Below are positions 10,044 to 18,645 of a stretch of DNA of 50,164 nt, piece by piece. Each line of letters starts with the position of its first letter. The stretch's first letter is position 1. A program made the translations under genes and the position numbers. Source of the DNA: Candidatus Levybacteria bacterium RIFCSPHIGHO2_01_FULL_36_15 (GTDB lineage: Bacteria; Patescibacteriota; Microgenomatia; Levybacterales; GWA1-39-11); contig MFNJ01000039.1 of assembly GCA_001782015.1 (NCBI GenBank), positions 1 to 50,164 on the forward strand. The letters run 5' to 3'. The notes below the pieces were generated by a model. It did not search any database. It was not told the DNA's origin and worked only from the letters and a program-made list of their open reading frames with translations.

Positions 10044-10553
10044 TTAAAGCCCTTTCTGCGCCTCACCGCTTTTTATACTGACTGTGTACCAGTTAAAAGT
10101 AGCTGTATGTCTGTCTTTGATTTCATAAACGTGGACATTATATTCTCCCTCTGACTCATTATCCACCTCAATTTTTCCGTTGGGGACATTTTTCAGATAT
10201 TCCTGCACCTCCGGGAGTTTTTTAACATTTTCTATTGCCAGTCCGCGGCTGATTTTTGTGGATCCAATTTCTGCCAGCTGATTAAGTATTATGGAATTTT
10301 CTCTTTGTAGATCCAGGATGACCACTAAAGTTATTGCCGCTATGATTATTAATACAGGAATAAAAGAGAATCCTTTTGAGAAGGAATATCTTTTAAGGAG
10401 ATTTTTGTCTTTGTTAATAAATGCCAGCCCAACAACGCTTCCTGCTAATACCAAAAATACCATTCCAGCGGATGCAAAACTCAACCCTTTAACTTCGCTC
10501 AAGATAAGCGGAGAAACAACTAAAACTATAATTAGGATGATTAAATAGGACAT
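10044..10553 (-). CDS. Hypothetical membrane protein, 169 aa
   Basis: Three hydrophobic segments and a C-terminal soluble domain. Confidence 0.65.
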   Translation of the reverse strand: MSYLIILIIVLVVSPLILSEVKGLSFASAGMVFLVLAGSVVGLAFINKDKNLLKRYSFSKGFSFIPVLIIIAAITLVVILDLQRENSIILNQLAEIGSTKISRGLAIENVKKLPEVQEYLKNVPNGKIEVDNESEGEYNVHVYEIKDRHTATFNWYTVSIKSGEAQKGL

Positions 10554-10594
10554 TAATAATATAGTATTTTAATGAATTAAAAGTCAATCTGATT

Positions 10595-10903
10595 TCAGAG
10601 TAGAAACCATACTATCTCGGCCATATCTTTTACTAAGTATTCATTACCAGGAAGATTCTCCCTTGCCAGCTTAACCATTTCTTCAGAAATATCTATTCCA
10701 GTTACTTTAAATCCCTTTTCCAGAAGGAACTCATCTATTGGTACACCCGAACCGCAACCAATATCCAATATTTTTGCACCTGTAGATAGCTTATTAGCCA
10801 AATTCTCTAAATATTTCTGATTTTTGAATAAATCACGATTATCCGCGTAGTTTTTAGCATATTGGTTATAACCTGACTTTACCATTTTTCTCTTATTATC
10901 CAT
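10595..10903 (-). pseudogene. Truncated class I SAM-dependent methyltransferase (N-terminal part only)
   Basis: AKILDIGCGSGVPIDEFLLEKGFKVTGIDISEEMVKLAREN... then ends after motif II at 102 aa. Confidence 0.7.
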
Positions 10904-10930
10904 AATTTGATTTTATCAAAATCCAATATG

Positions 10931-11004
10931 TTTACACTGAGCGAAGTTGAAGAATAGCCCAAATCAGAGAGGAAATAGAAAAAGTGAAAAGTTCGTATCT
11001 ATAG
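10931..11004 (+). repeat. Array element copy A (right half, with the CTGAGCGAAGTYGAAG insertion)
   Basis: Plus frame YTERS*RIAQIREEIEKVKSSYL*; ends at the stop codon of the 10999..11385 gene. Confidence 0.8.
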
Positions 11005-11385
11005 TATTTGCGCCTCAGGGTAATCAATGCACGAAGAATTATGTATTTTAATTGCCTCGTTTACATCTCCTCCAATTGTACCTGGTTTAATCATTCTTGT
11101 TATCTGAGAAACTAAATCAACTGGAAATAAGCTTTTTGATCCGACTGATGAGTAACATGATAGGAACTCTACAAGTGCTGGTTTACCCGCTGTACAAACC
11201 TTTTCTTTGTTCCACCTCTCCTCTCGGGCTATCGCAATATTGTTACCCATTTTAAAATTATATTCACTTAGACAGCTAAATAGCGAATTTACTGTTGGAG
11301 TAGATAGTACAAAAAAAGCTAAAACTAGAAAAGCTAAAACGCCAAAAAACATCAATAAATACTTCATAAATTTATGATAACACAT
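10999..11385 (-). CDS. Hypothetical protein with N-terminal TM, 128 aa
   Basis: ORF flanked by array elements A and B; an internal start MKYLLMFFG is possible. Confidence 0.6.
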   Translation of the reverse strand: MCYHKFMKYLLMFFGVLAFLVLAFFVLSTPTVNSLFSCLSEYNFKMGNNIAIAREERWNKEKVCTAGKPALVEFLSCYSSVGSKSLFPVDLVSQITRMIKPGTIGGDVNEAIKIHNSSCIDYPEAQIL

Positions 11386-11510
11386 TGGGTATATTAAGTG
11401 CCAATTGGCTTGCGCTGGGTTTGCCGAAGCGCTCCGTATTCCTTAGGATTAATCGAACTAAAAGTTTAGCACAAGTAATACAGGCTTTTCAGAATCCTTT
11501 ATGTACTTAA
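11380..11510 (+). repeat. Array element copy B
   Basis: GGGTATATTAAGTGCCAATTGGCT start; plus frame TLGILSANWLALGLPKRSVFLRINRTKSLAQVIQAFQNPLCT*. Confidence 0.85.
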
Positions 11511-11516
11511 CGCTAT

Positions 11517-11798
11517 TTAAAGAGTTACTTTTTTCTCACCTTTTACATATTGGCTAATCAGCAAGTTAATCAAGGTTTGGTAGGCAATTCTATTTCTTTT
11601 TGCCTTAGCTTTTATTTTAATTAGGTCTTCTTTATTAACTCTTAAGGTAATACTTTTGGTCTCCTGTAATTGTCTGTAATTCTTGACAGCTTCCTTAAAC
11701 AGTTGTCTGGTATCTTCGAGATCAGAAACACTTTCAAATTTTCCCTTTTCTAAAGCATCTTCAATTTCTTGTTCATACTTATCAAGAGCAATTTTCAT
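11517..11798 (-). CDS. RHH/CopG-BrnA-like antitoxin
   Basis: C-terminal SITLRVNKEDLIKIKAKAKRNRIAYQTLINLLISQYV resembles a ribbon-helix-helix; start overlaps (ATGA) the stop of the upstream toxin-like frame. Confidence 0.7.
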   Translation of the reverse strand: MKIALDKYEQEIEDALEKGKFESVSDLEDTRQLFKEAVKNYRQLQETKSITLRVNKEDLIKIKAKAKRNRIAYQTLINLLISQYVKGEKKVTL

Positions 11799-12095
11799 CT
11801 TTTCATCCCTCCTTTCAAATATTTTTCTGTTAATACTCTGCTCGGGTAGACAGTTTTTAGAAATACTACTTTTCTTTTTGGATCCAAAACATAAGGTACT
11901 GCATAGACATATTTATCTTTTTCTATAACCAATATTCTTTGGTGGGTGTACTTTTTCCTGGTATGTTTTAAGTCATCCAGGATTTTTTTTCTTTTCGATC
12001 GCTTTTAGAATTTCTTCAAATCCAATCCCTCTTGTTTCCTGCAATAATAAACTTTTCTCTACTGAAAACTCGATAGTAAACCCTTGATATTTCAC
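11795..12095 (-). pseudogene. BrnT-like toxin, frameshifted
   Basis: Frames VKYQGFTIEFSVEKSLLLQETRGIGFEEILKAIEKKK + ILDDLKHTRKKYTHQRILVIEKDKYVYAVPYVLDPKRKVVFLKTVYPSRVLTEKYLKGGMKR* join only if one base is removed from the 8-T run at 11983-11990. Confidence 0.7.
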
Positions 12096-12300
12096 TTAAA
12101 TATTATACAAAATATGTATGTACACTGTCAATACGCATGTCAGCTTGTATTGCTTGTCCTGAGTACTTCGTATTCCCTGAATAAGGTTATTTTGGAGATT
12201 TTAGCTTCATTGATCTAAAATTAAAGCAAGTTATACCCTTCTTACTTGATTTTGCAAATTTTTCTAAAGAAAAATGTTGCTAAATCAGTCTAGAAGGAGT

Positions 12301-12334
12301 TATACCCGTAGCATTTTCAAATGCGAAGGGTATA
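12301..12334. repeat. Inverted repeat/hairpin TATACCC-gta-GCATTT-tc-AAATGC-gaa-GGGTATA
   Basis: 7-bp and 6-bp perfect stems separated by a symmetric 3-nt internal loop; overlaps the left end of element C. Confidence 0.8.
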
Positions 12335-12474
12335 TATTAAGTGCCACTTGGCTCCCTAACCCTGAGATTATTAGAGCAACGATTGAGAAGCTATTAATGG
12401 CTTTTAAAGATGTAATTCAAACAAAGTTGATAGGGATGAGGTTGTAGGAGATTAAAAGGTTTCAAATAAATTGA
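12328..12474 (+). repeat. Array element copy C
   Basis: GGGTATATATTAAGTGCCACTTGGCT; plus frame ILSATWLPNPEIIRATIEKLLMAFKDVIQTKLIGMRL*EIKRFQIN*; ends 2 bp from the stop of the 12476 gene. Confidence 0.85.
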
Positions 12475-12475
12475 C

Positions 12476-13348
12476 TTATTTTGGATAGCCAAAAATTGGA
12501 ATAACATAATTGCCATAACGCCATTCCCGTTTGCTTCCTTCCGGGGCAGACACAAAAGTATTGCCGATTGATGTAGCGCTTGATTTGGGATCGATATAAA
12601 CAGAGTCTCCGCAATTTGTAATAGTATTATTTTTAATAATCTGCGATCCGGCTATAGAGGCTATGCCTGTGTGGCAATCATCAATAATATTGCCTGAGAC
12701 TTCTTGGTTGCCGTTAAATTTAAGATCTATTCCCTCATGCCCTGCATCAGATAGATAATTGTTAATTATTTTAATATTGGAATTAGCTGCAGATATTGCG
12801 CCCCACATTACATGTCGGGATATACTATTTTGAATAACACTGTTAGGCTGTTTACCGACAGGGTTAATTCCATTGCGGGTATACTCCACTACTACATTGT
12901 CTAACACACTCCCATCTCCTTGAAAAACTATTGCTTCCCAATCAGCCAGATAAGGTTTAGGGGCTGCGGAGGTAAAAACAATGTTCTTATCTTTTGTGCC
13001 CTTGGCGATTAGCTTTCGAAGAACAAAAAGACCGGAATGAGTTGTTGTATATGACTTAAGTCTGGTAGGGTCATTATCGTTAAAGCCGTCTTTTTCTACT
13101 TCATCTCCCCAACCACGATCATCCCCGACAACAAACTTAACAACAGTAGCAGGCAAAACAGTCAAATTCCCTAAAATTGCAGTATCTCCAGTGATAGTAA
13201 TTTCACCACTCCAGATTTGATTACCAAGATAAACCCCGCTTATCTGTTCATTCTCGGTTTTAGTGGTAGAAAAAAACTTGAAAGCTAAAAATCCGATGGA
13301 TACAATTAGAATAATACAAATAATTATGGCAATTCTTTTCTTACTCAC
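12476..13348 (-). CDS. Right-handed parallel beta-helix repeat protein, membrane-anchored
   Basis: N-terminal TM; repeated N/G/I pattern ...NGINPVGKQPNSVIQNSISRHVMWGAISAANSNIKIINNYLSDAGHEGIDLKFNGNQEVSGNIIDDC... Confidence 0.8.
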   Translation of the reverse strand: MSKKRIAIIICIILIVSIGFLAFKFFSTTKTENEQISGVYLGNQIWSGEITITGDTAILGNLTVLPATVVKFVVGDDRGWGDEVEKDGFNDNDPTRLKSYTTTHSGLFVLRKLIAKGTKDKNIVFTSAAPKPYLADWEAIVFQGDGSVLDNVVVEYTRNGINPVGKQPNSVIQNSISRHVMWGAISAANSNIKIINNYLSDAGHEGIDLKFNGNQEVSGNIIDDCHTGIASIAGSQIIKNNTITNCGDSVYIDPKSSATSIGNTFVSAPEGSKREWRYGNYVIPIFGYPK

Positions 13349-13367
13349 TGTTTTATTGTACCAAAAA

Positions 13368-13394
13368 TCTGCTCGGGAATCGTAACTCTAATGA
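13368..13394 (+). repeat. Array element fragment D (middle part only)
   Basis: TGCTCGGGAATCGTAACTCTAATG matches the TGCTCGAGAATCGTAATTCTAATG segment of element L. Confidence 0.6.
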
Positions 13395-13493
13395 GCTTTA
13401 GGGGACGGTTCTCTTTTGCGTACGGTTTTGGTAATATTGTAATTTTGATTAATTTAAAAAATATTTGTTTTAAAAAAACATGTTACTCAATAG
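13391..13493 (+). repeat. Repeat R1 copy 1
   Basis: About 103 bp nearly identical to 20903..21004 (TGAGCTTTAGGGGACGGTTCTCTTTTGCGTACGGTTTTGG...ATGTTACTCAATAG). Confidence 0.95.
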
Positions 13494-13594
13494 ATTGGTT
13501 TTTAAAGTATTCTCTCAGCATGTCAGGAACAATACTATATCTTTCTGCGGTAAATTCTTTTCTTGCACAACGACAACATTAAATAGATTTTTTA

Positions 13595-14596
13595 TTAAAA
13601 GGTTCTATTCCAAAGTTCTTCAAAATAAGCTGCCGCGTTTGAACTTGGCTCATCCATTACAGGATCATGCACATATATATCTTTTGATTTTCTATGTTTA
13701 GATTGTGCTTCATAGCTTTGGGCTATTTCTCTAGCTTTTTCTCCCAGTTCTTTTGATGCTTTTTTCATGGCATCAGGTTTTTGCGTTGAATCCTCCTGCC
13801 GTTGTTTATCTTTAATCTGGCTTTCGAGCTTTGGTACTTCCGGGTCTATTTCTTTTTGCGAAGGAGGGTTTAGAATTCGATCAGCCTCGTCGTAAATATC
13901 GGTTAAACCTAAGGATAGTTTTTTAATATATTCTATTACTTTTCTTAATATTACATCTGTTTGCGGCAGACGATCCTGAATTATGCCTTCAGCGGTTAGT
14001 TTGGTAAGTGGTTCTTTTGATAATTCATTCGTATACCATGAAGCAGCAATATGTCTGTATTTATCTAACAATCTTTGCGTTGGTTTTTCATCCCCACAGG
14101 GAAGAGATCCATCTAAATTTCTTTCCCATTGGTCAGCGGTTTCCGTAAGCATTTGGAATTGACCCAACCGTTGGAATTGACGATCTGTTCTATTAATCTT
14201 TGGGTCAGCAAAGTCCACGTCCGATACAATGAGTATGCCCATGGGCGCGATATTTATAGAGGGTTTTTCTTCTGATTTATCCTGTGGAGGAAAAACTTTT
14301 ATTTCTTCAAGCCCTGTTTTTACAGTTGCTTGGGTTTTTGAAAGTAAAGGTCGTGTATCGTTAACATCAAAAATTGCATACGGTCTACCATCTTTTCTTG
14401 GTATAGCATCCAAAACAGGAGGAATGGAGGCAAGGTTTGAGGCTTTTATAATATCTGTGCCGGTTGGTTTACTTGGAAGAACTACTTGTGGACGTTCAGG
14501 TGTTCCATGTAAAAGTAAGTTGTGTGTCTTTTCAAAAGAGGCTTCGGTTTCTAACATGTATATTCCTTCAATTAAAATACTCTCGTCAATTGTCAA
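13595..14596 (-). CDS. Hypothetical protein, 333 aa
   Basis: Long ORF with protein-like composition; no family recognised. Confidence 0.7.
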   Translation of the reverse strand: MTIDESILIEGIYMLETEASFEKTHNLLLHGTPERPQVVLPSKPTGTDIIKASNLASIPPVLDAIPRKDGRPYAIFDVNDTRPLLSKTQATVKTGLEEIKVFPPQDKSEEKPSINIAPMGILIVSDVDFADPKINRTDRQFQRLGQFQMLTETADQWERNLDGSLPCGDEKPTQRLLDKYRHIAASWYTNELSKEPLTKLTAEGIIQDRLPQTDVILRKVIEYIKKLSLGLTDIYDEADRILNPPSQKEIDPEVPKLESQIKDKQRQEDSTQKPDAMKKASKELGEKAREIAQSYEAQSKHRKSKDIYVHDPVMDEPSSNAAAYFEELWNRTF

Positions 14597-14715
14597 TGAC
14601 GAGATGTTTTTTCAGAGCTTAGACTTGAACAAAACTATTTATAACCTGAGTATCTAATAAGTTCTGCCAATTGTCAAGATCAATTGATTGTTAAATCAAG
14701 CTAAGCTGAAATTTG

Positions 14716-14754
14716 CCCAGGGATCGTTACGTTAATATAACCAGCCATTTAGCC
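14716..14754 (+). repeat. Array element fragment D2
   Basis: CCAGGGATCGTTACGTTAATATAACCAGCCATTTAGC matches CGAGAAGCGTAACTTTAATATAACCACAGAGTTAGC of element I. Confidence 0.6.
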
Positions 14755-14890
14755 CGTGTTTATAGTAGGCACTTGAGGCGCAATAACCCTTATGGCATAC
14801 TCCGCTGCTTTTCTTGCCGATCTATATCTAAACCTTTCAATCATAAGGAAGATTTTAACAGAAAAGTGTCCAACATAAATGTTATAGGAT
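14755..14890 (-). repeat. Repeat R2 copy 1: truncated 5' end of the 21120..21554 gene plus its upstream region
   Basis: 136 bp, 1 mismatch to 21465..21600. Confidence 0.95.
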
Positions 14891-15018
14891 AATTGTTCCG
14901 GAAGGAGAACTTGACCACCCCATCATACCTTGGGCTGATATTTTAGATGGCATGAGCGTTATTATTACTACTAGTAAAATTGTTATGAGTAAAAACTTTT
15001 TCATAATATGCGTGTGTC

Positions 15019-15342
15019 TTAAAATGTCAGTACTTTATCGTACTCTGCTACCAAAGAATATAAATCCTCAAGCCCGCCCATCGGACATACCTCAGTGTCA
15101 TCCTGATTTCTTAATTTCATGCAAGTGCCACAGGCAATGATTTTTGATTTATCAGAACCAAGAAATGTTTCAACTTGTTCTTGGATATTAAACTGGGAAG
15201 AGCTGCTTTGTTCGTATTCCACACCCTCACCGGTCAGGAAAACCGAAACCATGTCGCCTTTGGCTAACGCCAGATTAGCCAATCTGAAAGCGTTCCAATT
15301 TGTTTCTGCATTATTTGTTGAAAGAACAATAGCAAGTTTCAT
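15019..15342 (-). CDS. DsrE-family protein
   Basis: MKLAIVLSTNNAETNWNAFRLANLALAKGDMVSVFLTGEGVEYEQ...IIACGTCMKLRNQ...CPMGGLEDLYSLVAEYDKVLTF. Confidence 0.88.
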   Translation of the reverse strand: MKLAIVLSTNNAETNWNAFRLANLALAKGDMVSVFLTGEGVEYEQSSSSQFNIQEQVETFLGSDKSKIIACGTCMKLRNQDDTEVCPMGGLEDLYSLVAEYDKVLTF

Positions 15343-15719
15343 AGAGATACTCCTTTCTGAAAAGTTCTTTGGTACCCCTCCAAAAGTCTGTGAATGAGAT
15401 TATCGGTTTGAGTAAGTGAGGTAACTGCTTTTTCCAAAAACGTGTGCCCCTTTTTGGTAATGGTGTACATTCTCCTATCGCGACCGGCTTTGTTTCCATA
15501 CCACTCAGATTTTACCCAGCCATTTGTTTCCATTTTTCGTAAGGTTCTGTATAAGTTGCCAATATCAACTTTTTCCCCACAGTGTTTCTCCAAATCTTCC
15601 AGTAAACCATAGCCGTGAGATGTGTTTTTTGAAAGAAGGAGGAGGATGCAGGGTTCAATAAAGCGTTGAATAACACCGAAGACTCTTGGTCGTAGTGAAT
15701 CATTATACGTAGTTGTCAT
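15339..15719 (-). CDS. PadR-family transcriptional regulator
   Basis: FIEPCILLLLSKNTSHGYGLLEDLEKHCGEKVDIGNLYRTLRKMETNGWVKSEWYGNKAGRDRRMYTITKKG; ATGA overlap with the DsrE gene. The ORF track extends to 15758; start at MTTTYNDS preferred. Confidence 0.9.
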   Translation of the reverse strand: MTTTYNDSLRPRVFGVIQRFIEPCILLLLSKNTSHGYGLLEDLEKHCGEKVDIGNLYRTLRKMETNGWVKSEWYGNKAGRDRRMYTITKKGHTFLEKAVTSLTQTDNLIHRLLEGYQRTFQKGVSL

Positions 15720-15736
15720 ATATGTAATTATCATAT
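15720..15736. promoter_or_regulatory. Putative operator ATATG-taattat-CATAT upstream of padR
   Basis: Inverted repeat directly upstream of the preferred PadR start codon. Confidence 0.5.
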
Positions 15737-15795
15737 AGCATAAGTTTGTGAATGTCAATAATTTTAAGCACTATCAACTAATAAAATCAGAGTAG

Positions 15796-15916
15796 GGATC
15801 AAACTAACTTTGACCGAATTATACAAGCTTTTCAGGATTTGAGGTTTATTGGCAAACTACAACAAAGGTAGGAGGAGATTAAGAAGTTACAGTATAGCAA
15901 ATTATATATTTCTTAG
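15796..15916 (+). repeat. Array element copy E
   Basis: Plus frame DQTNFDRIIQAFQDLRFIGKLQQR*EEIKKLQYSKLYIS*. Confidence 0.85.
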
Positions 15917-16070
15917 AAAGAATAGCAAAAAAGGGACAGTTCTCTACTTGATTTTTTGACTCCTAACATCTTATTTAGGCTTGTAAGGATTATATCATTA
16001 AAACCTAACAAAATACGATGTCCGGTTTCAAAAAAGTGGAATAGGTTCGAATGTTGGATTTAATTTATGC

Positions 16071-16907
16071 CTAAGAAGACTTTGTGCCCAGTAAGAGTCT
16101 CTGAGGTATAGACGTGCTTGTATCAGCCGGTACAGTTTTACGTTCAAGAGTTGCAGGTAATATATTTGCTGCAAGATCAACTGTTTCTAAGTATAAGGCT
16201 TTGGCCAATTCTGCACCTCTCATTCGTCCAATAATTCTAGCTCTAATTTCAATATCATTTGTTGCTCCTCCTGGGTTGAGAGGAGTAATATGTTCGTTTG
16301 CTTGTTTTTGAACTTCTTCAACTGCTTTTGCAGCTGTATTATCTCCTATTTTAAAACTATCTTGTTCAATTGCCCCTTTAAATAATTTATACCAACGTAA
16401 CTTTGATATGTCTCCAAGAGTCTTTTTTACAGGTTCTCCTTGTCTAGTTAATATTCTTTCTCTAACCCCTGAAGCCATTGAAATTATTTGCATAAAATCT
16501 ACTATTCCTTCCATTGCGTCTGATTGCGAAGTATGTTCTCCAGTTCCTAAAATTTCATCAATTTTTCTTGAAGTTTCAAAATTACGTGCAAAAGACTGCA
16601 TCAATGCTAAAGATTCTTCTTGCAGTACTCTAACTGCAACTGCTTCGGCTGGTGCTAATCTGCCTACAAAACCAGATTCTGGTGATTTTGTAAGTGTAGT
16701 TGCTCTTTCCGGATGGTATAAACTGGGATATTCATATGGTGGATATACAGAACTACCATCAGAGGTTAAAGATTTAACTTCTGATACAGCGTCATTAAAA
16801 AGATCAATTGAATTCCCTTTGAAGGCTAAAGCATGTTTTAATACATCTCTGGTTAAAGTAGATTCTGTAGTAGGCGCTGCTCCTTGGACTAGCTCATTAT
16901 TACTCAT
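16071..16907 (-). CDS. Hypothetical protein, about 278 aa
   Basis: ORF track 16071..16991; start MSNNELVQGAAPTTES preferred because the upstream part lies in an array element. Confidence 0.7.
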   Translation of the reverse strand: MSNNELVQGAAPTTESTLTRDVLKHALAFKGNSIDLFNDAVSEVKSLTSDGSSVYPPYEYPSLYHPERATTLTKSPESGFVGRLAPAEAVAVRVLQEESLALMQSFARNFETSRKIDEILGTGEHTSQSDAMEGIVDFMQIISMASGVRERILTRQGEPVKKTLGDISKLRWYKLFKGAIEQDSFKIGDNTAAKAVEEVQKQANEHITPLNPGGATNDIEIRARIIGRMRGAELAKALYLETVDLAANILPATLERKTVPADTSTSIPQRLLLGTKSS

Positions 16908-16957
16908 AACAACGTGAAGTATATCAAATATGAAGTCAAAACACAAACTATGGGGCG

Positions 16958-17106
16958 CTATGTTCGAGGATCGTAACACTAATATGAGCATTCATTTGGC
17001 TTGTATTTACAAGGCTTTCTCTAACTTTAGGCTTACTGTAAATTCTGAGCGAAGTCGAAGGATATCCCAAATCAGAGAGAGGGTTGACCCCTGCGTATCA
17101 TTATGA
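16958..17106 (+). repeat. Array element copy F (with insertion)
   Basis: Plus frame AMFEDRNTNMSIHLACIYKAFSNFRLTVNSERSRRISQIRERVDPCVSL*, uninterrupted. Confidence 0.85.
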
Positions 17107-17111
17107 TACGC
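17093..17111. promoter_or_regulatory. Perfect 19-nt inverted repeat GCGTATCAT-t-ATGATACGC upstream of the Fic gene (putative operator)
   Basis: 9-bp perfect arms, 9 bp before ATG 17121, overlapping a TTGACC-N17-TACGCT promoter-like sequence. Confidence 0.7.
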
Positions 17112-17120
17112 TAGAAACAT

Positions 17121-18173
17121 ATGGATGATACGCAAGTAAACAGCCGGCAGACTAAATTACTGGAATTTTTATTAGTAAACTCTCCGTCTTCAAGATCCAA
17201 AATCGAAAACCTCTTGAAAGATGACAATGTTTCCCGAATAACAATAATTCGAGACTTAAATTATCTTGTCAGCGTTGGTTTAATTGAACATGTTGGGGGC
17301 GGCAAGTATGTACAATACCGTCTCAAGTCAGGAAAAGAATTACTTATTCCCATAGATCTGGAAAAATATTTCTTAACAATAACCGATACTAGAAAAATCA
17401 AATATCCTGTATTTAATTTTAATTTGATTAATCGTTTGACGGGGTTATTTTCCAAAGACGAATTAGAGGTGTTTGAACAGGGAAAGGGCAAATTGAAAAA
17501 TAAATTTTCTTCTTTGGACAAAACTATATTAAAGCGTGAACTGGAAAGGTTTACGATTGAACTTTCATGGAAATCTTCCCAAATAGAAGGCAACACTTAT
17601 TCTCTTCTTGAAACAGAGGAGTTAATAAAAAATAAAAAGGAGGCAAAAGGGCACGATAAAAGTGAGGCAATAATGATTCTCAACCACAAGACGGCCTTTG
17701 ACACGATTTTAGAAAAGAAAGAAAGCTTCAAAGAAATCACGGTTGCGGATATTAGGATAATTCATTCAGAACTGGTAAGGGAATTGGATATAAAATCTGG
17801 CATTAGGGAATCTGCCGTGGGAATTACCGGAACGAAATATCTTCCATTGGATAATAAATGGCAGATAGAAGAAGCTCTAAATAAATTAATAGTTCAGACA
17901 AAAAAAATCAAATCAATACCGGAAAAAGCTCTAATTTTTCTTGCTGTTATTGCTTATTTGCAGCCCTTTACCGACGGCAACAAAAGAACCTCCAGAATGA
18001 TCAGTAATGCCATTCTTCTCGCGAACGGCTATTATCCTCTTTCCTATAGAAGTGTAGACGAAGTTGAATATAAAAAGGCTTTAATTCTTTTTTACGAACA
18101 AAATAATCTTTACCATCTAAAAAGAATCTTTTTAGAACAACAGCGTTTTGCGATCGATAACTACTTTCTCTAA
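17121..18173 (+). CDS. Fic/DOC-family protein with N-terminal HTH; degenerate Fic motif
   Basis: Winged-HTH-like N-terminus (SSRSKIENLLKDDNVSRITIIRDLNYLVSVGLIEHVGGGKYVQYRL), SSQIEGN inhibitory-like motif, and YLQPFTDGNKRTSRM in place of HPFxDGNGR. Confidence 0.92.
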   Translation: MDDTQVNSRQTKLLEFLLVNSPSSRSKIENLLKDDNVSRITIIRDLNYLVSVGLIEHVGGGKYVQYRLKSGKELLIPIDLEKYFLTITDTRKIKYPVFNFNLINRLTGLFSKDELEVFEQGKGKLKNKFSSLDKTILKRELERFTIELSWKSSQIEGNTYSLLETEELIKNKKEAKGHDKSEAIMILNHKTAFDTILEKKESFKEITVADIRIIHSELVRELDIKSGIRESAVGITGTKYLPLDNKWQIEEALNKLIVQTKKIKSIPEKALIFLAVIAYLQPFTDGNKRTSRMISNAILLANGYYPLSYRSVDEVEYKKALILFYEQNNLYHLKRIFLEQQRFAIDNYFL

Positions 18174-18361
18174 TTTTAGGCTTGCTGTAAGTCCTGAGTA
18201 CTTCGGCTCACTCAGCACCGAAGGACTTGTCCTGAGCGGATTATAATCTCTTCGAGCCTGAGCGATGGTCTCAGAGCCGAAGGCCTGAGTGTAATCGAAG
18301 GAGTCGAAGGATAGCCCAAATCATAGAGGAAATAGAAAAGCTACAGTCCGAGTTTCTGTAG
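18164..18361 (+). repeat. Array element copy G, expanded by palindromic CTGAG/CGAAGG sequence
   Basis: TTTSNFRLAVSPEYF... then RIAQIIEEIEKLQSEFL*; internal CTGAGTACTTCGGCTCACTCAGCACCGAAGGACTTGTCCTGAGCGG inverted repeats. Confidence 0.75.
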
Positions 18362-18378
18362 CTCTCTATCTATCCTTT

Positions 18379-18585
18379 TTAATTCTTCATCTCCTTTTTC
18401 TGCTTTCTATAAACCATTTTCTCTAAAAATTCCAACTTCTTATTTTTTACTGATAACCACAACTTTAGACCTGATAAGAAAAAACCTAGGAAATATATAA
18501 AGCCGGTTAACCACTCGGAAGGATTTCTTATAACAAGATTGGTCAAAATAGCTGAAATAAATGGACCACTAATAATATCAACCAA
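18379..18585 (-). CDS. Small membrane protein, 68 aa
   Basis: Hydrophobic ORF next to element G. Confidence 0.5.
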   Translation of the reverse strand: MVDIISGPFISAILTNLVIRNPSEWLTGFIYFLGFFLSGLKLWLSVKNKKLEFLEKMVYRKQKKEMKN

Positions 18586-18645
18586 GTATTGAATAATTTT
18601 AAATCACCACTGGTTTTCAAAATCTGTAATCTTCATATTGATATA

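Noticed and set aside
14881-14950. SRP RNA-like GGAAGGAG motif
   Set aside because: No surrounding SRP Alu/S-domain structure; the region reads as coding debris.
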